DNA of 64,000 nt from Camellia lanceoleosa (GCA_025200525.1 CM045770.1:88498084-88562083), one strand, 5' to 3'. Numbered from the stretch's first letter, positions 42,283 to 54,397 are shown. The notes: generated by a model not told the origin, from the letters alone. A program made the numbers and translations.

Positions 42283-44568
42283 TTAACGCTTGAACATTTT
42301 CCATTTGTCCCGTAACTCTGCCATTTCATGCTTATAAAAATCTGACCGTTGGAAGCTCTCTATGACTTCAGATTCAGGTCTTCCTTCAGCCGTCGACCGT
42401 GATGGGCCAGCACCCCCAGACTCCTCCCTCGCTAAAGCTGCGGCATCAAAGATCAATTGCCATCTGGAACTCAGGAGACCCTTTGAATTGAGCAACAACT
42501 GCCACATAAAGATCAGGGTAGCGCCGCTTTCCGAGGCTTAAGCGCTTCTCTTCGTTCGGCTCTTTTTGTAGGGCCTCCTTCTCACCGACCTTAGCCCTCT
42601 CGGCCTCCAGCTCCTCTTCCAGCCTCTCCCCATCAAGAATCAACTTGCTCCTCTCCTCCTCCACCTCCTTCCTTAGGCTCTCCTCTCCGCCTCGCCTTCT
42701 CTCCTCTACTTCCAACTCCTCCTAAGCTTCACCTTCTCCCTCTGCCTTGGCCACTCATCTACAACGCCTTTTGCGAGCCTCCACCTTAGCATCTGCCTCG
42801 TCTTTACCTTCACCAACTCTTCGTTCTTTGTTCATGGCCTCTTCATCTTAGATCATTGGCAATGCACAGCTCGTTGGGACTCTTCCAATCTCTTTTCGCT
42901 GTCGACCCGGTGGAACTCGAGTGACACAACCCTCTGGCGTGTATCCTCGGCTCTAGCTTGCGACTTGCAACTCAGCTTGGGCACTCGTCCAACTTGCCTT
43001 CTCCATCTTCAGCTTCTCCAACTGTGCCTCAGCCTTCTCTGCCTTGAGCCTGGCTCCCCCCGCCTTCCTTAGGAGAGCCCCTGCCAGGGCAGGTACCTCC
43101 ATCTGAGCGGAGGATAACCCCTCGTGGTCGGCCTCGTTGAATCTGGCGGCAGCTTGGTCGACCCTTGCAATCTTCAGCAGACGGTCGGCCCCACTGGTGG
43201 CCCCACTTCCTTCCACCCTCGGCCACCACGTGAGCATGGTAGAAAGGCGGTGTTGACCCTCCTCTCACTCGCAGGCAAGAGCCCTTTGGGTTTGTTGCCC
43301 CCCACTTGGCTCAGCACTGCTTACGCTCGCTGCCACTTGAACTGCTGGGGCAACCTCCACAGCCTCCAACGCTGGGATGACCTTTGCTACTTCTGGGGTA
43401 TCCTTCACCAGAAGGGTCTCCACTACAGCTGGGCCCTCCTTCACCTTCTTGGGCCCCAGCTCCCCTACAGCCTCCCCAGGGGCACCTCTTTTCTTCCTTT
43501 TCCTCTTCAAACCCTCCTCCCCACCTCTGGCCCTCTCCTTCACGGGATCCACAGGGAGCTTTCGTGGTTCAAACTTACTTAAATCCTTCTCCCCCAACGG
43601 CTTCGGGCGAGGCCTGATCCTCTCCTTCGCGATCGATTGTGAAGGTCGGTTAATCTGTGCGCTCTTGGACATGGTGACTGTGGTAAGAAGGGCCTGATCC
43701 TCAGCCTCCTGAGCCTCCCTCCTCGCCACCAGCACTGCTCTGTCAAGATCCCCACCGATCGGCTGAGGACTCAGCCCTGCCTCAAGCAGTCTGAGAGGTT
43801 CACCGAGTCCCATCTCACCTTCTCCTTCTCCCTTCACTCTTTCACCCTCTTCACCCTCTCCCCTGCTGCGGGCCCCAACTTTACTTCCACCGTCCTGATT
43901 GGCACCTTCCAGATGGTGCTCACCCCAGGCCCCCCACTGGTAGAAACGTAGAACCACCGTGCCCGCCATCCCTTGATCGACGTAGGCAAACCAGACACCA
44001 ACCCCTTCCCCACAACTGCCTGCAGGGTGACCCACGCCTCCTGTTGTCCTGAGGCCTTGTAGCAAGCAAAGAACTCCTCCAACACCATCAACTCCCCCCC
44101 ATTTGCCTTTGGCCATGCACTTGCGCAGGCCATCAGGATCTTCCAGGCATTGGGCATCAGCTGGCCCGGGGCCACTTCTAGGTGGTTGAGCACGTCCACC
44201 ACTATTTGAGGTAGTGGCAACCTCAGCCCCCCCTTCAATGCTTCATCATAGAGGGAAAACCCTCATAGCCTAGCGTCCGACGGCCTCTCCGTCGACGTTG
44301 GCAGCCACAACTCCACCCCCGCCGGAATTTGGTACTTCTCGCGAATCGCCCCCAACTCCACCTCTGTTATTGTCGATTTGTCTGCCTTTGTGTGCCAATG
44401 ATCCGGCCCCGCTTCACTGATCGGCGTCGGCGCTGCCACTAAGGTGGAACCATGGAAACGCCTCGCTGGTTCACCCACCTTCTCCGTCCTGTATTGTGCA
44501 GCTAATTCCTCTGCATCGTCGTCCCCCTAAGGGTCCACCCTCACATTCACGTTTCCTTCACGCGCCAT
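42283..44568 (-). pseudogene. Antisense ORF of the Tat element ('putative gypsy type transposon' family)
   Basis: Read right to left from ATG 44568 (MAREGNVNVRVD), the frame has in-frame stops near 44529 and 44260. A conserved block follows: LRLPLPQIVVDVLNHLEVAP, GQLMPNAWKILMACASAW and WKVPIRTVEVK. This matches the Pfam family called Transposase_28 / putative gypsy type transposon as I know it. A frameshift near 43840 continues with a basic stretch (GLKRKRKKRGAPGEAVGELG), then coiled-coil segments (LLRKAGGARLKAEKAEAQLE; EELEAERAKVGEKEALQ) and QFKGSPEFQMAIDLWQL, ending at 42283. Antisense ORFs at this place are known from Tat-type elements such as Grande. Its role is unknown. Confidence 0.8.
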
Positions 44569-44939
44569 CTCTAAAGTATGTCTGCGGATCGCTTCTGAAG
44601 TAGGCACTAGGAAGTCGAAGAAATGCTCTAATGGTGTATCGCGCGCAACAAATGGTGTGATACTTGGAATGTTTTGGGTTCTCGAAAACAGGTAAGTAAA
44701 TCGAATGATACCAAATGCCCACGGTTTACCCGTATTCCAACGGTCTAAGTTAATTTTCGCCAGTTTGAAAAACTTTTCAAATCATCCGCCAAAACTGTAT
44801 CATTAATGCCCATAATAATGCCCTGACGCTTCACTCCTGATCCAACGCTTGACCTTTCCCCTCTCCGAAATCACCGCGTGTATGGTTACGATCTGTGACT
44901 TACGCCACCTTGTCTTTTCCACTTTACCTCTCACGTGAC
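44569..44939. other. Spacer upstream of the antisense ORF
   Basis: This would be the promoter side of the antisense ORF. I see no TATA box near 44590-44620 on the minus strand and no coding signal. Confidence 0.4.
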
Positions 44940-45205
44940 ACGGCGCCTCTTGAGCCCCGCGCCCTCCTACTCGGTCGCCCTCATGGTCGGCCTCTCCCGC
45001 TCGGTCACCCTCGCGATCGGTCTCACCCCGCCCGGCCTCCCTCGCTCGATCGCCTCGGTCGGCCTCTCACTTCAGTCACCCTCGCGGTCGGCCTCTCGCC
45101 TTTCGATCGCCCTCACTTTCGGCCTCTCTGCTTTCGGTCACCTTCGCGGTCGGCCTCCTGCTTCGATCGCCCTCGCTCGGCCTCTCCTTTCGGTCAAATT
45201 CATCT
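44940..45205 (+). repeat. GC-rich CGGTC/CCTCGC tandem repeat
   Basis: Around ten degenerate units of ~25 bp with CGGTCACCCTCGCGGTCGGC plus CTCTC. It lies just before the polypurine tract (GAGAATGGGGACTCT, 45241-45255) and 3' LTR. Its C/T-rich plus strand forces long open frames in two phases, which are not genes. Confidence 0.75.
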
Positions 45206-45255
45206 TCCTTATTACTATTCCCGTTGGACTAAAAGCACTCGAGAATGGGGACTCT

Positions 45256-45809
45256 TGGCGAGGATAGGCCCACAAGGACCACTACCACTATGAGCAAACC
45301 CAAGCCCACCATTTAGATCCCATTACACAACCCGGTCGGTAAAACCGATGCAGTGGAGGCCAACCGGCGGAAAGGCCAATGATGCTCGGACACGTGGCGG
45401 GTGCGAAGCGAGCCATGTCGTGAACAAAGATCGCAAAGTTATTGCCTGACACATCACCATTAATGCAACCCATCACAAGATTTATTGCGACAACACCCCT
45501 CGGTAGAAGGCGCCTCCTCTACGAACAAGGCGAACCACGGCGTAAGCTTTTCGGCGGGAAGGTCGAAGCAACTAAAAATGAAATGATTACCAAAGGATAT
45601 AAGCAAAGCTCGAAGACAAGAAGAAGGTTAAGTTTTCCATCCCTCTCTCTCTCTCTACATTTTTCGTCCATCATCTTCTCTAATTCATACACCGGAGGGT
45701 TTGCCGGGGGACTACCCCGTTCCCCGATTGAACTTGCTTGCAGGTTATCCAGTGGGCTTGAGGAGCTTGGATCGGTCTAGCCCATTCACCAGGACGAACT
45801 GTTTCATCA
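45256..45809 (+). repeat. 3' LTR of the Tat element (554 bp)
   Basis: Starts TGGCGAGGATAGGCCC, ends GTTTCATCA and is followed by the target duplication AGATT (45810-45814). Confidence 0.92.
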
Positions 45810-45814
45810 AGATT

Positions 45815-46721
45815 AATAGTGTAGATTTAAATTTGATGAAATATGGGTTAAGAAAAATGATATACAAGATCACTTTTTAACTCAATAATATGTAAATGAT
45901 ATGATTAGTTGATGATTAGAGAATATATGAGAAATGGTATTACTTTTAATATCCTAATTGATTGTCACATTTCTGAATTTGAAAATTTGGTCTCATTTTT
46001 TTTTTGTCTTGAATGGTCATGCTCTACTTTAAAATATTTGTGATTTATAGATATACTTTCTAGATATTCTTTCTAAATTTGTAGTATCCTCGAAGGAATG
46101 GGTTTTGCTTTAGTCTGATGGGTGGGGTTTGAGCCTATAGAGTTGACTATGGGTCTTGTTTCGATAATTCGAATATTTTGTCTTATAGGATTTTTTTGTG
46201 TATATCATTTAACAAAAAAACTAAGTAAATTTGATAATTATAACTTCTTCAAGTTTCTGTACTTTTCTAAAAAAAAAAATATATGTGGAAATAATATTGG
46301 AATGCTGTTATGTTTGTTGAAACAGTTATTGTGGTCTATATTGTCTGGATCAGATTTGCTTTCTTTCTTGCGCCATTTCGTTGGCTCAGCCCAAATGGGT
46401 TCTAATGGAAGATAAGGGTGTAGACCGGCCCAAATAATTGGGTCGAAGCATGAGAATGAACCTTTTGGGCTTGACACGCTTGGATCTTCGTTCTCCATAA
46501 GGGCTTCAAAAAAACAATTGACAGACGCAAGGCTTAAGAGAATGACTCTTCTTCCTCGTTCCATATTTTTTATAAAAAAAAAAAAAAAAAAAAAAATTCA
46601 ATATCACAGTGATGCCAATGACATATGATATCACCATCTAATAGAATTTTGCTATTTTGTCTCGTACGCATATGTGGCAAGGTGGTGAGTGGGTTCAACC
46701 CCTTCCATGTAGGTATTGGTT
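45815..46721. other. Spacer without recognisable gene
   Basis: AT-rich with a ~23-base A run at 46574-46596. Frames at 46122-46415 (+) and 46238-46564 (-) overlap each other and show no motif. Confidence 0.5.
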
Positions 46722-46726
46722 GGTGA

Positions 46727-47028
46727 TGTTGGGATATTTTAATAAAAATAAATTATATTTAATACATTTAACATATTCAATTTCAAGTTTTATTACATAT
46801 TAATATTCCATGTAAATACAATTCATTACATGGTTTAATTATATAACTGTTTTAATATTTATGGTGATTAATTCTATTGATTATGCATCTCCTACATAAA
46901 TCCATCATATTTTACGACATATATTGAAGAAGGATTGTTGTAGAGAAAAAAAGAGAATAAAATATGATTTGTTGAGAGTACTCTCTATATTTTATATATG
47001 TTATTTATGTTTTGGACATTTATGGTTC
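46727..47028. repeat. Left LTR of element C, part before the Copia insertion
   Basis: It aligns with 55925-56440. It still has the uninterrupted site GTGATTAATTCTA at about 46863-46875, where the right LTR carries a MITE. It resumes after 52458. Confidence 0.8.
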
Positions 47029-47767
47029 TGTTGGGAGAAAACAAAACAAAAACTAATTCGAAATATCCGAATCCAGCACAAAAATAGCGGAAGTAGTTTA
47101 TTCTCCCTCTTTGTGTGAACCTATTAGGAAACAATTTAATAGAGCACAATATATTCTGAAAAAATCTGAAAACAATGATTCAACAATCACACAATAAGGC
47201 GATAGCAATTTTTAACGTAGAAAACCTTCCCGATGTGGAAAGGAAAAACCACGGGACCGTAGTCCACCAAATATCTCCACTATAAACAAATAATGGGCAT
47301 ACAAGAGTTCTCTCTTGATAGAACTAGAGGCAAACAATCAAGAACAACTTACAAATAAGCTTCCTTGGCAACCAAAGATCAAACTACAAAGTTTAGGAAA
47401 AAACTCACCAAAAAATGCTACTGTTCACGGGCCAAAAACCAGCATTAGAATACTCCAAATCTGATCTCCACCGTCCAGAATTTAGAGTCTTGAGTTGTGA
47501 ACTCGCCTACCAAATTTCAGCTCAATCGGACCACAGATGCTTGTTGATCGGATAGCTTGATCACTGCTGGACAGAATTTTTCTTCTCTGTTTTTTGGTGG
47601 CAGCTTCTAGTCTCCTTTTGTGTTACAAAGAAAGGGTTTGTAATCCTAAACTTATGGGCCAGATCTTTTCGAAAAAACATAACTTCTCCATATGGGCTTT
47701 GGAATTCACATGGGCTTACTAAATGATTTGGGCCTTCCTCCACATAGGAAGGAAACCCAACCCAACA
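47029..47767 (-). repeat. 3' LTR of the Copia element (739 bp)
   Basis: The left copy in the window. It is next to the polypurine tract AAAGGGGGAGATT (complement of 47768-47780). Confidence 0.93.
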
Positions 47768-47784
47768 AATCTCCCCCTTTCCGA

Positions 47785-50700
47785 CTAGGTGGACGGATTC
47801 TCCATCCCGGCAATCGAGCAACACATCTCAAGCTTCTCCCTTACCAAAGCTTTTGTCAACATATCAGCACCATTATCATCAGTATGAATTTTTTCAAGTT
47901 CCAACAACTTATGATTAAGAATTTCTCTTATCCAATGGTACCTCACGTCGATGTGCTTCGACCTCGAATGGAATGTAGAGTTCTTAGCCAAGTGAATAGC
48001 ACTTTGGTTATCACAAAACAACACATATTGTTGTTGTTTGAAACCAAGCTCCGTCAAGAACTTCTTCATCCATAGCAACTCTTTACAAGCTTCCGTTGCC
48101 GCAATAAACTCTGCCTCTGTTGTAGAGAGTGCAACACATTTTTGTAACCTTGCCTGCCAAGAAACAGCTCCACCTGAGAAAGTGATCAAATAACCCGAAG
48201 TAGACTTACGGGTATCCACATCTCCTGCCATATCTGCATCAGTGTAGCCAACTAAAATTGGTTGTCCATTTCCAAAACTGAGTGTCAACCTGGAAGTGCC
48301 TCTAAGATATCTCATTATCCACTTTACTACATTCCAATGTTCTCTTCCTGGATTTGAAAGAAATTGGCTAACTACACCAACTGAATGAGCTATATCTGGC
48401 CTTGTGCAGACCATTGCATACATTAAGCTTCCCACAGCTGAGGCATACGGAACTCTTTCCATATCTTCCTTCTCCTTATTTGTAGAAGGGCTTTGATTAG
48501 TGCTTAACTTAAAATGAGTAACAAGAGGTGAGCTAACCACTTTAGCATTATTCATATTGAATCTTTCAAGCACCTTTTTAATGTACTGCTCTTGTGACAT
48601 GTACAACTTCTTCTCTTTTCTGTCTCGATAGATTCGAATACCAAGAATTTGCTTTGTTGGCCCCAAGTCTTTCATGGCAAAGACCTTGCTTAGTTGCTTC
48701 TTCAATTTGTCAATTCTTGAAGGATTCACCAACAATCAACATGTCATCAACATAGAGCAATAAAATAATAAAATCATCATCGAGAATTTACGCACAAATA
48801 CACAATGGTCAAGTAGTTTTATGTAGCCTTGATCCTCCATAAGCGACTCAAACTTCTTATACCCTTTGCTGGGTGCACTTGCACCATAAAGACTTTTCTT
48901 TAGGCACACATAATCCTCTTTTCCTTTCACCTCAAACCCTCGGTTGTTCCATATAAATCTCTTCCTCCAAGTCACCATGAAGGAAGGCGTTTTCACATCC
49001 ATTTGCTCAATCTCTAAGTCTAGACTAGCAGCTAAGCCAAGAACCACACGAATAGAAGACATTTTTACAACTGGTGAGAAAATCTCATCAAAATCAATGC
49101 CTTTTCTCTGACTGAACCCTTTAACAACTAGTCTAGCTTTGTATCATGGTTGTGAAGTGAGTTCATCATGTTTCACCCTGTACACCCACTTGTTCTTTAA
49201 AGCTCTCTTGCCCTTAGGCAGCTTCACCAACTCAAATGTGTGATTGTCATGCAATGATTGCATCTCATCTTGCATCGCATCAGCCCATTCCAGCTTATGA
49301 TCATCTTCCATGGCTTCTGCATAACCCTCGGGCTCTCCCCCATCAGTCATTAACACATAGTCATTTGCAGAATACCAAGTGGAAGGATGTCGGTCTTTAG
49401 CTGACCTCCTGGTTGGGACATCTGGTGGTAACTCTGGTGTTGCCAACTGCTCAAGAGTCTCATCACCTGTCTCAGCCTGTAAGGGATCATCTGCATCACC
49501 TAAATCTTGTTGGTCATCCTGAACATCATGTTCAACCTGTGCAGGCAAATCTGTCAGAGGAACCGGATCCAAGTCAACTAGACCATCACTATGCCAGGTC
49601 ATTGTGTTCTCTGCTTTTTCAATATCTTGTATAGTTTGATCTTCAATAAACACAACATCTCGGCTTCTTACTAGTTTCTTGTCACCTGGATCATATAACC
49701 TGTAGCCAAACTCATCTAGGCCATAGCCTAGAAAAATGCACTGTCGAGTCTTCATATCGAGCTTAGACCTCTCATCTTTGGGAATATGAACAAATGCTTT
49801 AAATCCAAAGACGCGCAAGTGATCATAGGAAACATCCTTGCGGTCAAACTCGCTCGTACATCGAGCTGAAGAGGAACACATGGTGTAAGATTAAGAACAT
49901 GTACAACTGTGCTCAAAGCCTCACCCCAAAAGGATCTTGGCAACCGTGCCTGTGAAAGTAAGCATCTAACTCTTTCAACCAGTGTCCTGTTCATCCTTTC
50001 AGCTAAATCATTCAAGCGAGGAGTCTTGAGGTGTCTTTTGATGTCGAATACCTGTTGCGCAATAATCATCAAAAGGACATAATACTCTCCCCATTATCTT
50101 ACGATGCACTGAGCTTCTTCCCAGTCTGTCTCTCAACTAAGGCTTGGAACTGTTTAAAAGTCTCCAACACTTGATCTTTGCTTTTTAAAGTGTAGACCCA
50201 CAACTTCCTTGAATAATCATCTATGAAGGTCACAAAGTAAAGGGAGCCACCATGTGTTCTTGTCTTCATAGGACCACAAACATCTGAATGTACCAAATCA
50301 AGTACATTTGGCTTTTTCGAAGGAGGGGAACTCTTGAAGGAAACTCTATTCTGCTTTCCTGCCAAACAGTGAGTACACCTTTTCAAAAGTGCATTCTTCA
50401 TTCCAGACAGAAGATTCTTTTTAGCCAATGTTGCCAGGCCTTTCTCACTCATGTGAGCAAGTCTTTTATGCCACAATTCCACTGTAGACTCATCATCCAT
50501 TGCATTAATAACTTCTTTGGGGAGCCTTGCCTGCATTACGTACAAAGTAGAATGCTTCTTGCCTCGAGCCACAACCATAGCACCCCTAGTGAGCTTCCAC
50601 TGACCATTACTGAAAGTGTTGCAATACCCTTCATCATCAAGTTTACCTGCAGAAATCAAATTCATGCGGATATCAGGAATATGCTTTACATCTCTAAGAA

Positions 50701-51664
50701 CCAACCTCGTGCCATTATTCGTCTCCAAGTGCACGTCTCCAACACCAATAATTTTGGCCAAGCCATCATTACCCATCTTTACCAAACCAAAGTCACCAGG
50801 TATGTAGGATGTGAAGAAATCTTTTCGAGATGTAGCATGAATAGAGGCACCACTATCAATCACCCAGTTGGCAACTTGATCATTATCCTTTCCATCATGC
50901 TCAATCTCTTTCTCCTTGTTCTCTCTCTTCAATTTTCTGCACTGTTTCTTGATGTGCCCTTTCATGCCACAATGATAACACTCAGCATTAGCAAACTTGT
51001 TGGACTTGCTTCTACCTCTATTTCTGTTCTTCGGACCTCTGCTTTTGCTTCTCCCCCTCCTTTCTGTAACCAAAACCTCTGACTGTGAAGAAGATCCCTG
51101 TGATTTCCTCCTCATCTCTTCATTTAAAATACTGCTCTTAGCCAGATCCATATTGATTACACCATCCGGGGCCGAGTTAGATAATGACATTCTAAATGTC
51201 TCCCAAGAGTCCGGCAATGTACCAAGCAAGCACAACCCCTGTACCTCATCGTCGAACTTGATACCCATTCCAGCCAACTGATTAATTACTCCTTGAAAAG
51301 TGTTCAAGTGATCTGTCAATGGGGTTCCATCTTGGTATCTCAAAGTCATCAATTGCTTTATTAGAAACATTTTATTGTTTCCAGTCTTCCGAGCATATAA
51401 TTGTTCAAGTTTGTTCCAGAGTGTACAGGCACGTGTCTCTCCACTAATATGATTCAAAACATTATCATCCACCCATTGCCTAATGTACCCACACACTTGT
51501 CGATGTAATAATGTCCATTCTTCATCAGATTTATTTTCTGGTTTTTCAGTAGCAAACACCGGTAGATGAAATTGTTTCACATAAAGGAGGTCTTCCATTT
51601 TTCCTTTCCATGTGTGATAATTAGAACCATTCAAAGTAACCATTCTACTTAAATTTGCTTCCAT
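47785..51664 (-). pseudogene. Copia Gag-Pol polyprotein
   Basis: Start ATG 51664 lies 49 bp from the LTR. The 521-codon first part holds Gag with WKGKMEDLL and the zinc knuckle [14 protein letters not shown], protease ([12 protein letters not shown]), and the integrase start ([27 protein letters not shown]). A frameshift at about 50100 is followed by integrase RLNDLAERMNRTLVERVRCL (50072-49880) and, in another frame, FGFKAFVHIPKDERSKLDMK. RT runs from about 49280, with WADAMQDEMQSLHDNHTFEL. A stop at 49144 and shifts near 48760 split it, but YVDDMLIVG can be read in the third frame. RNase H (YTDADMAGDVDTRKSTSGYL, STTEAEFIAATEA) ends at 47785. The motifs resemble Tork-type elements. Confidence 0.93.
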
Positions 51665-51697
51665 TATTCAACACAAGACCCACAACAATATGAACTT

Positions 51698-51709
51698 AGC
51701 CTGATACCA
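51698..51709 (-). promoter_or_regulatory. Primer binding site of the Copia element
   Basis: The complement reads TGGTATCAGGCT three bases from the right LTR. TGGTATCAG is the common initiator-methionine tRNA primer site of plant Copia elements. Confidence 0.85.
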
Positions 51710-51712
51710 CTA

Positions 51713-52453
51713 TGTTGGGAGAAAACAAAACAAAAACCAATTCGAAATATCCGAATCCAACACAAAAATAGCGGAAGTAGTTTATTCTCCCTCTTTGTGT
51801 GAACCTATTAGGAAACAATTTAATAGAGCACAATATATTCTGAAAAAATCTGAAAACGATGATTCAACAATCACACAATAAGACGATAGCAATTTTTAAC
51901 GTAGAAAACCTTCCCGATGTGGAAAGGAAAAACCACGGGACCGTAGTCCACCAAATATCTCCACTATAAACAAATAATGGGCATACAAGAGTTCTCTCTA
52001 GATAGAACTAGAGGCAAACAATCAAGAACAACTTACAAATAAGCTTCCTTGGCAACCAAAGATCAAACTACAAAGTTTAGGAAAAAACTCACCAAAAAAC
52101 GCTACTGTTCACGGGCCAAAAACCAGCATTAGAATACTCCAAATCTGATCTCCACCGTCCATAATTTAGAGTCTTGAGTTGTGAACTCGCCTACCAAATT
52201 TCAGCTCAATCGGACCACAGATGCTTGTTGATCGGATAGCTTGATCACTGCTGGACATAATTTTTCTTCTCCTCTGTTTTTTTGGTGGCAGCTTCTAGTC
52301 TCCTATTGTGTTACAAAGAAAGGGTTTGTAATCCTAAACTTATGGGCAGATCTTTTCAAAAAACATAACTTCTCCATGTGGGCTTTGGAATTCACATGGG
52401 CTTACTAAATGTTTTGGGCCTTCCTCCACATAGGAAGGAAACCCAACCCAACA
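51713..52453 (-). repeat. 5' LTR of the Copia element (741 bp)
   Basis: The right copy in the window, about 98% like 47029-47767 by eye. Confidence 0.93.
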
Positions 52454-52458
52454 GGTTC

Positions 52459-52970
52459 ATGGTATGATTCAAACCTCCTAATGATCGTGAATATTAGATG
52501 AGGAACTTTGGGTAACATATGGATTTTATCTTGAAATTGTTTCACTCTAGTTGTAAGAAAAACAGTTTTAGGACAGTGACAATGTGACTTCCAAAGTCTT
52601 ACAGTTATATTTTTCTAATCTTAGTTTTTTTTATCTATATATATTATTATTTAATTGTACTTAATAGTCGGTTAATTTTATTGTTAGACTAATAATTTAA
52701 AACTACTTTTCCTTCAAGATTATTAGTAGGTGTAGTAGAGTTGGTGTTTGTGTTATTTGGCCACTTTTGATTATGTGATAATTGCATTAGGGTAATACCC
52801 ATTTCCTCCTAGGAATTCTGAAATATTGATTATGTTATTTGATGATGAGTTTTAATATTTGAGTGATTTCAAATATGCATATTAGCATGCATACAGTGAG
52901 TACAAGATCTTTCTCCTATATATGTAAAGGTTTTGTTTTATTGATTCATTATTGTTTTAATTCTGCTTTT
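52459..52970. other. Element C: rest of left LTR and internal sequence
   Basis: TTCAAACCTCCTAATG (about 52470) corresponds to TTTAAGCCTCCTAATG at about 56458 in the right LTR, so the LTR continues after the Copia insertion. A piece at 52556-52690 resembles 57705-57840 and 58518-58640. No coding signal. Confidence 0.5.
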
Positions 52971-53307
52971 AAAAATATTTCTTGAAAGAATATTACACAT
53001 AGCTTATTTTACATTTTATAAAACAGTTAATTATTTATTTTACTTTCACAAAATAATTAATTATACAATGATCCACCACCACATTTCAATTTTTTTTTTT
53101 AATTTTAAACTTTAATGTATATTAATCTCAAAATATTTTTATTGGTGAGATTTATATACATTAAAGTTTAAAATTAAAAACAAGGATTGGAATGTGGTGA
53201 TGGATTATTTGTATAATTAATTGTTTTGTGAAAGTAAAATAATTAATTAATTGTTTTATGAAAGTAAAATAAGCTATGTGTGATAGTTTCTTTCAAGAAA
53301 TATTTTT
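52971..53307. mobile_element. Foldback / long-TIR MITE
   Basis: The element starts AAAAATATTTCTTGAAAG (52971-52988) and ends with the exact complement CTTTCAAGAAATATTTTT (53290-53307). The pairing continues inward through CACATAGCTTATTTTA and CACCACATTTCAAT to a short centre around 53125-53152. Arms are about 160 bp with few mismatches, so the whole 337-bp element could fold into one hairpin. No coding capacity; family not determined. Confidence 0.85.
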
Positions 53308-54389
53308 CAATTTTTATACAAGTGTGAACAAGAAAATATCTCTAGAGAAAATGATTATTTGATTATTTGTTTATTAGCTTTATGAAGATTTATAATGTAA
53401 GGATGAATGAAATTTTTTGTATATTTATAAATTAGTATTCTGTGAAAAAGAGATCAAGTATTTGGAGATTTTTAAAAAAGATTATTGTTGATTTATTTAT
53501 TATTGTTCAAAAGGACTCTTACTTGGGAAAGAGAGAACATGAAAAGAAATTTGTGGTTCGTAGCACGGTATGAGATTACTGGCCATATTGTGTAGTTCCT
53601 AATAGTAGACTATTGGTCACCAAAATTTGTGATTTCTAGTAATACGGCTATTGACTAGTTGGAACAAATATATTTGACAGGTTCAATATTATGTCTTAGT
53701 TCGAAAAATATAAGGATGAATCCAATAAAAGTATGTGAGAAATTATTTATATTTGCATGATGAATCCAATAAAAGTATGTGATGGATAAAATAATTGATT
53801 AGTTGACATATGAAATTTGAGGCTTGAGAATCCCACATCTATGAAAATTAATTTGAAGCTTGAGAATCTCAAAATTATTATGCCTTGTGAAATCAAATTT
53901 GAGGCAAATTTGAAATTAATAAATTCGAGGAGTTAGTCTCTGGATTAACGAGGTTAGATCCATATTTATTTGTCAAGGGAAATGGGCTAAGCCCTAAGGA
54001 AATCACCTAACACAACCTCTGTGATTGGCAACCCCACGAAGGAGGTTCAATGGGTAAAAACAATCCTTGAAGTGTGATTTGATTCCAACACTTTTTATTT
54101 TAGGAGATATCATAAGAGTGGTTCTACCCATCCCTAAGGCAATAGTGCTGATGTGTGGCTAGTTAGGAAAAGTGTTACCTTAAATAAATCCAAGGTAAAC
54201 AATCTCCTGCAAGATATATTCTGTCACTGTACCATTGGATGATTCTACTAAGTGGGAACCGTCGTGAGGCCACAACTGTGGGACTTGGGCTAGTCTCTAA
54301 AATTCTTATAAGAATCAAGATCAGAGTGCATGGCCATTAAAAGCACTAACTCGTGAACTATTGTCTAGTACTAGTGCCGTGCATATAAC
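53308..54389. other. Element C interior, non-coding
   Basis: No Gag or Pol motif in any frame. A ~55-bp local duplication around GATGAATCCAATAAAAGTAT (53715 and 53761) and a TGAGGCTTGAGAATC/TGAAGCTTGAGAATC pair (53818, 53852) are the only structures seen. Confidence 0.5.
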
Positions 54390-54397
54390 ATGTTAAC

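Larger units (their letters stand above)
34619..45809 (+). mobile_element. Complete Tat-lineage Ty3/Gypsy retrotransposon
   Basis: This 11,191-bp element has LTRs at 34619-35182 and 45256-45809 and a perfect 5-bp target duplication. The left LTR is followed by a primer-site sequence TGGCGCCGTCTGTGGGAA. Gag, protease, reverse transcriptase, RNase H, a second (archaeal-type) RNase H and integrase follow in that order. A ~690-bp tandem array comes next, then an antisense ORF and a GC-rich repeat before a polypurine tract. Two RNase H domains and an antisense ORF are hallmarks of the Tat lineage. Stops and frameshifts in every coding block make it inactive. Confidence 0.93.
47029..52453 (-). mobile_element. 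Ty1/Copia retrotransposon (Tork-like), young insertion
   Basis: A 5,425-bp element on the minus strand. Its LTRs (47029-47767 and 51713-52453) start TGTTGGG and end CCAACA on the plus strand. The target duplication GGTTC (47024-47028 and 52454-52458) is perfect. The primer site next to the right LTR and the polypurine tract next to the left LTR agree with minus orientation. By eye the LTRs differ at about 14 single bases plus a few small indels over 740 bp. The polyprotein is broken by four or five frameshifts but all domains remain. It lies in the left LTR of element C. Confidence 0.95.

Noticed and set aside
43384..43697. Plus-strand proline-rich open frames opposite the antisense ORF
   Set aside because: They are shadows of the GC-rich minus-strand coding sequence, where the conserved motifs are.
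44895..45293. Two overlapping open frames of 110 and 132 residues
   Set aside because: They come from a ~25-bp GC-rich tandem repeat that lacks stops in two phases.
46238..46564. 108-residue minus-strand frame in the spacer
   Set aside because: No motif, overlaps a plus-strand frame of similar length and borders an A run. Not supportable as a gene.
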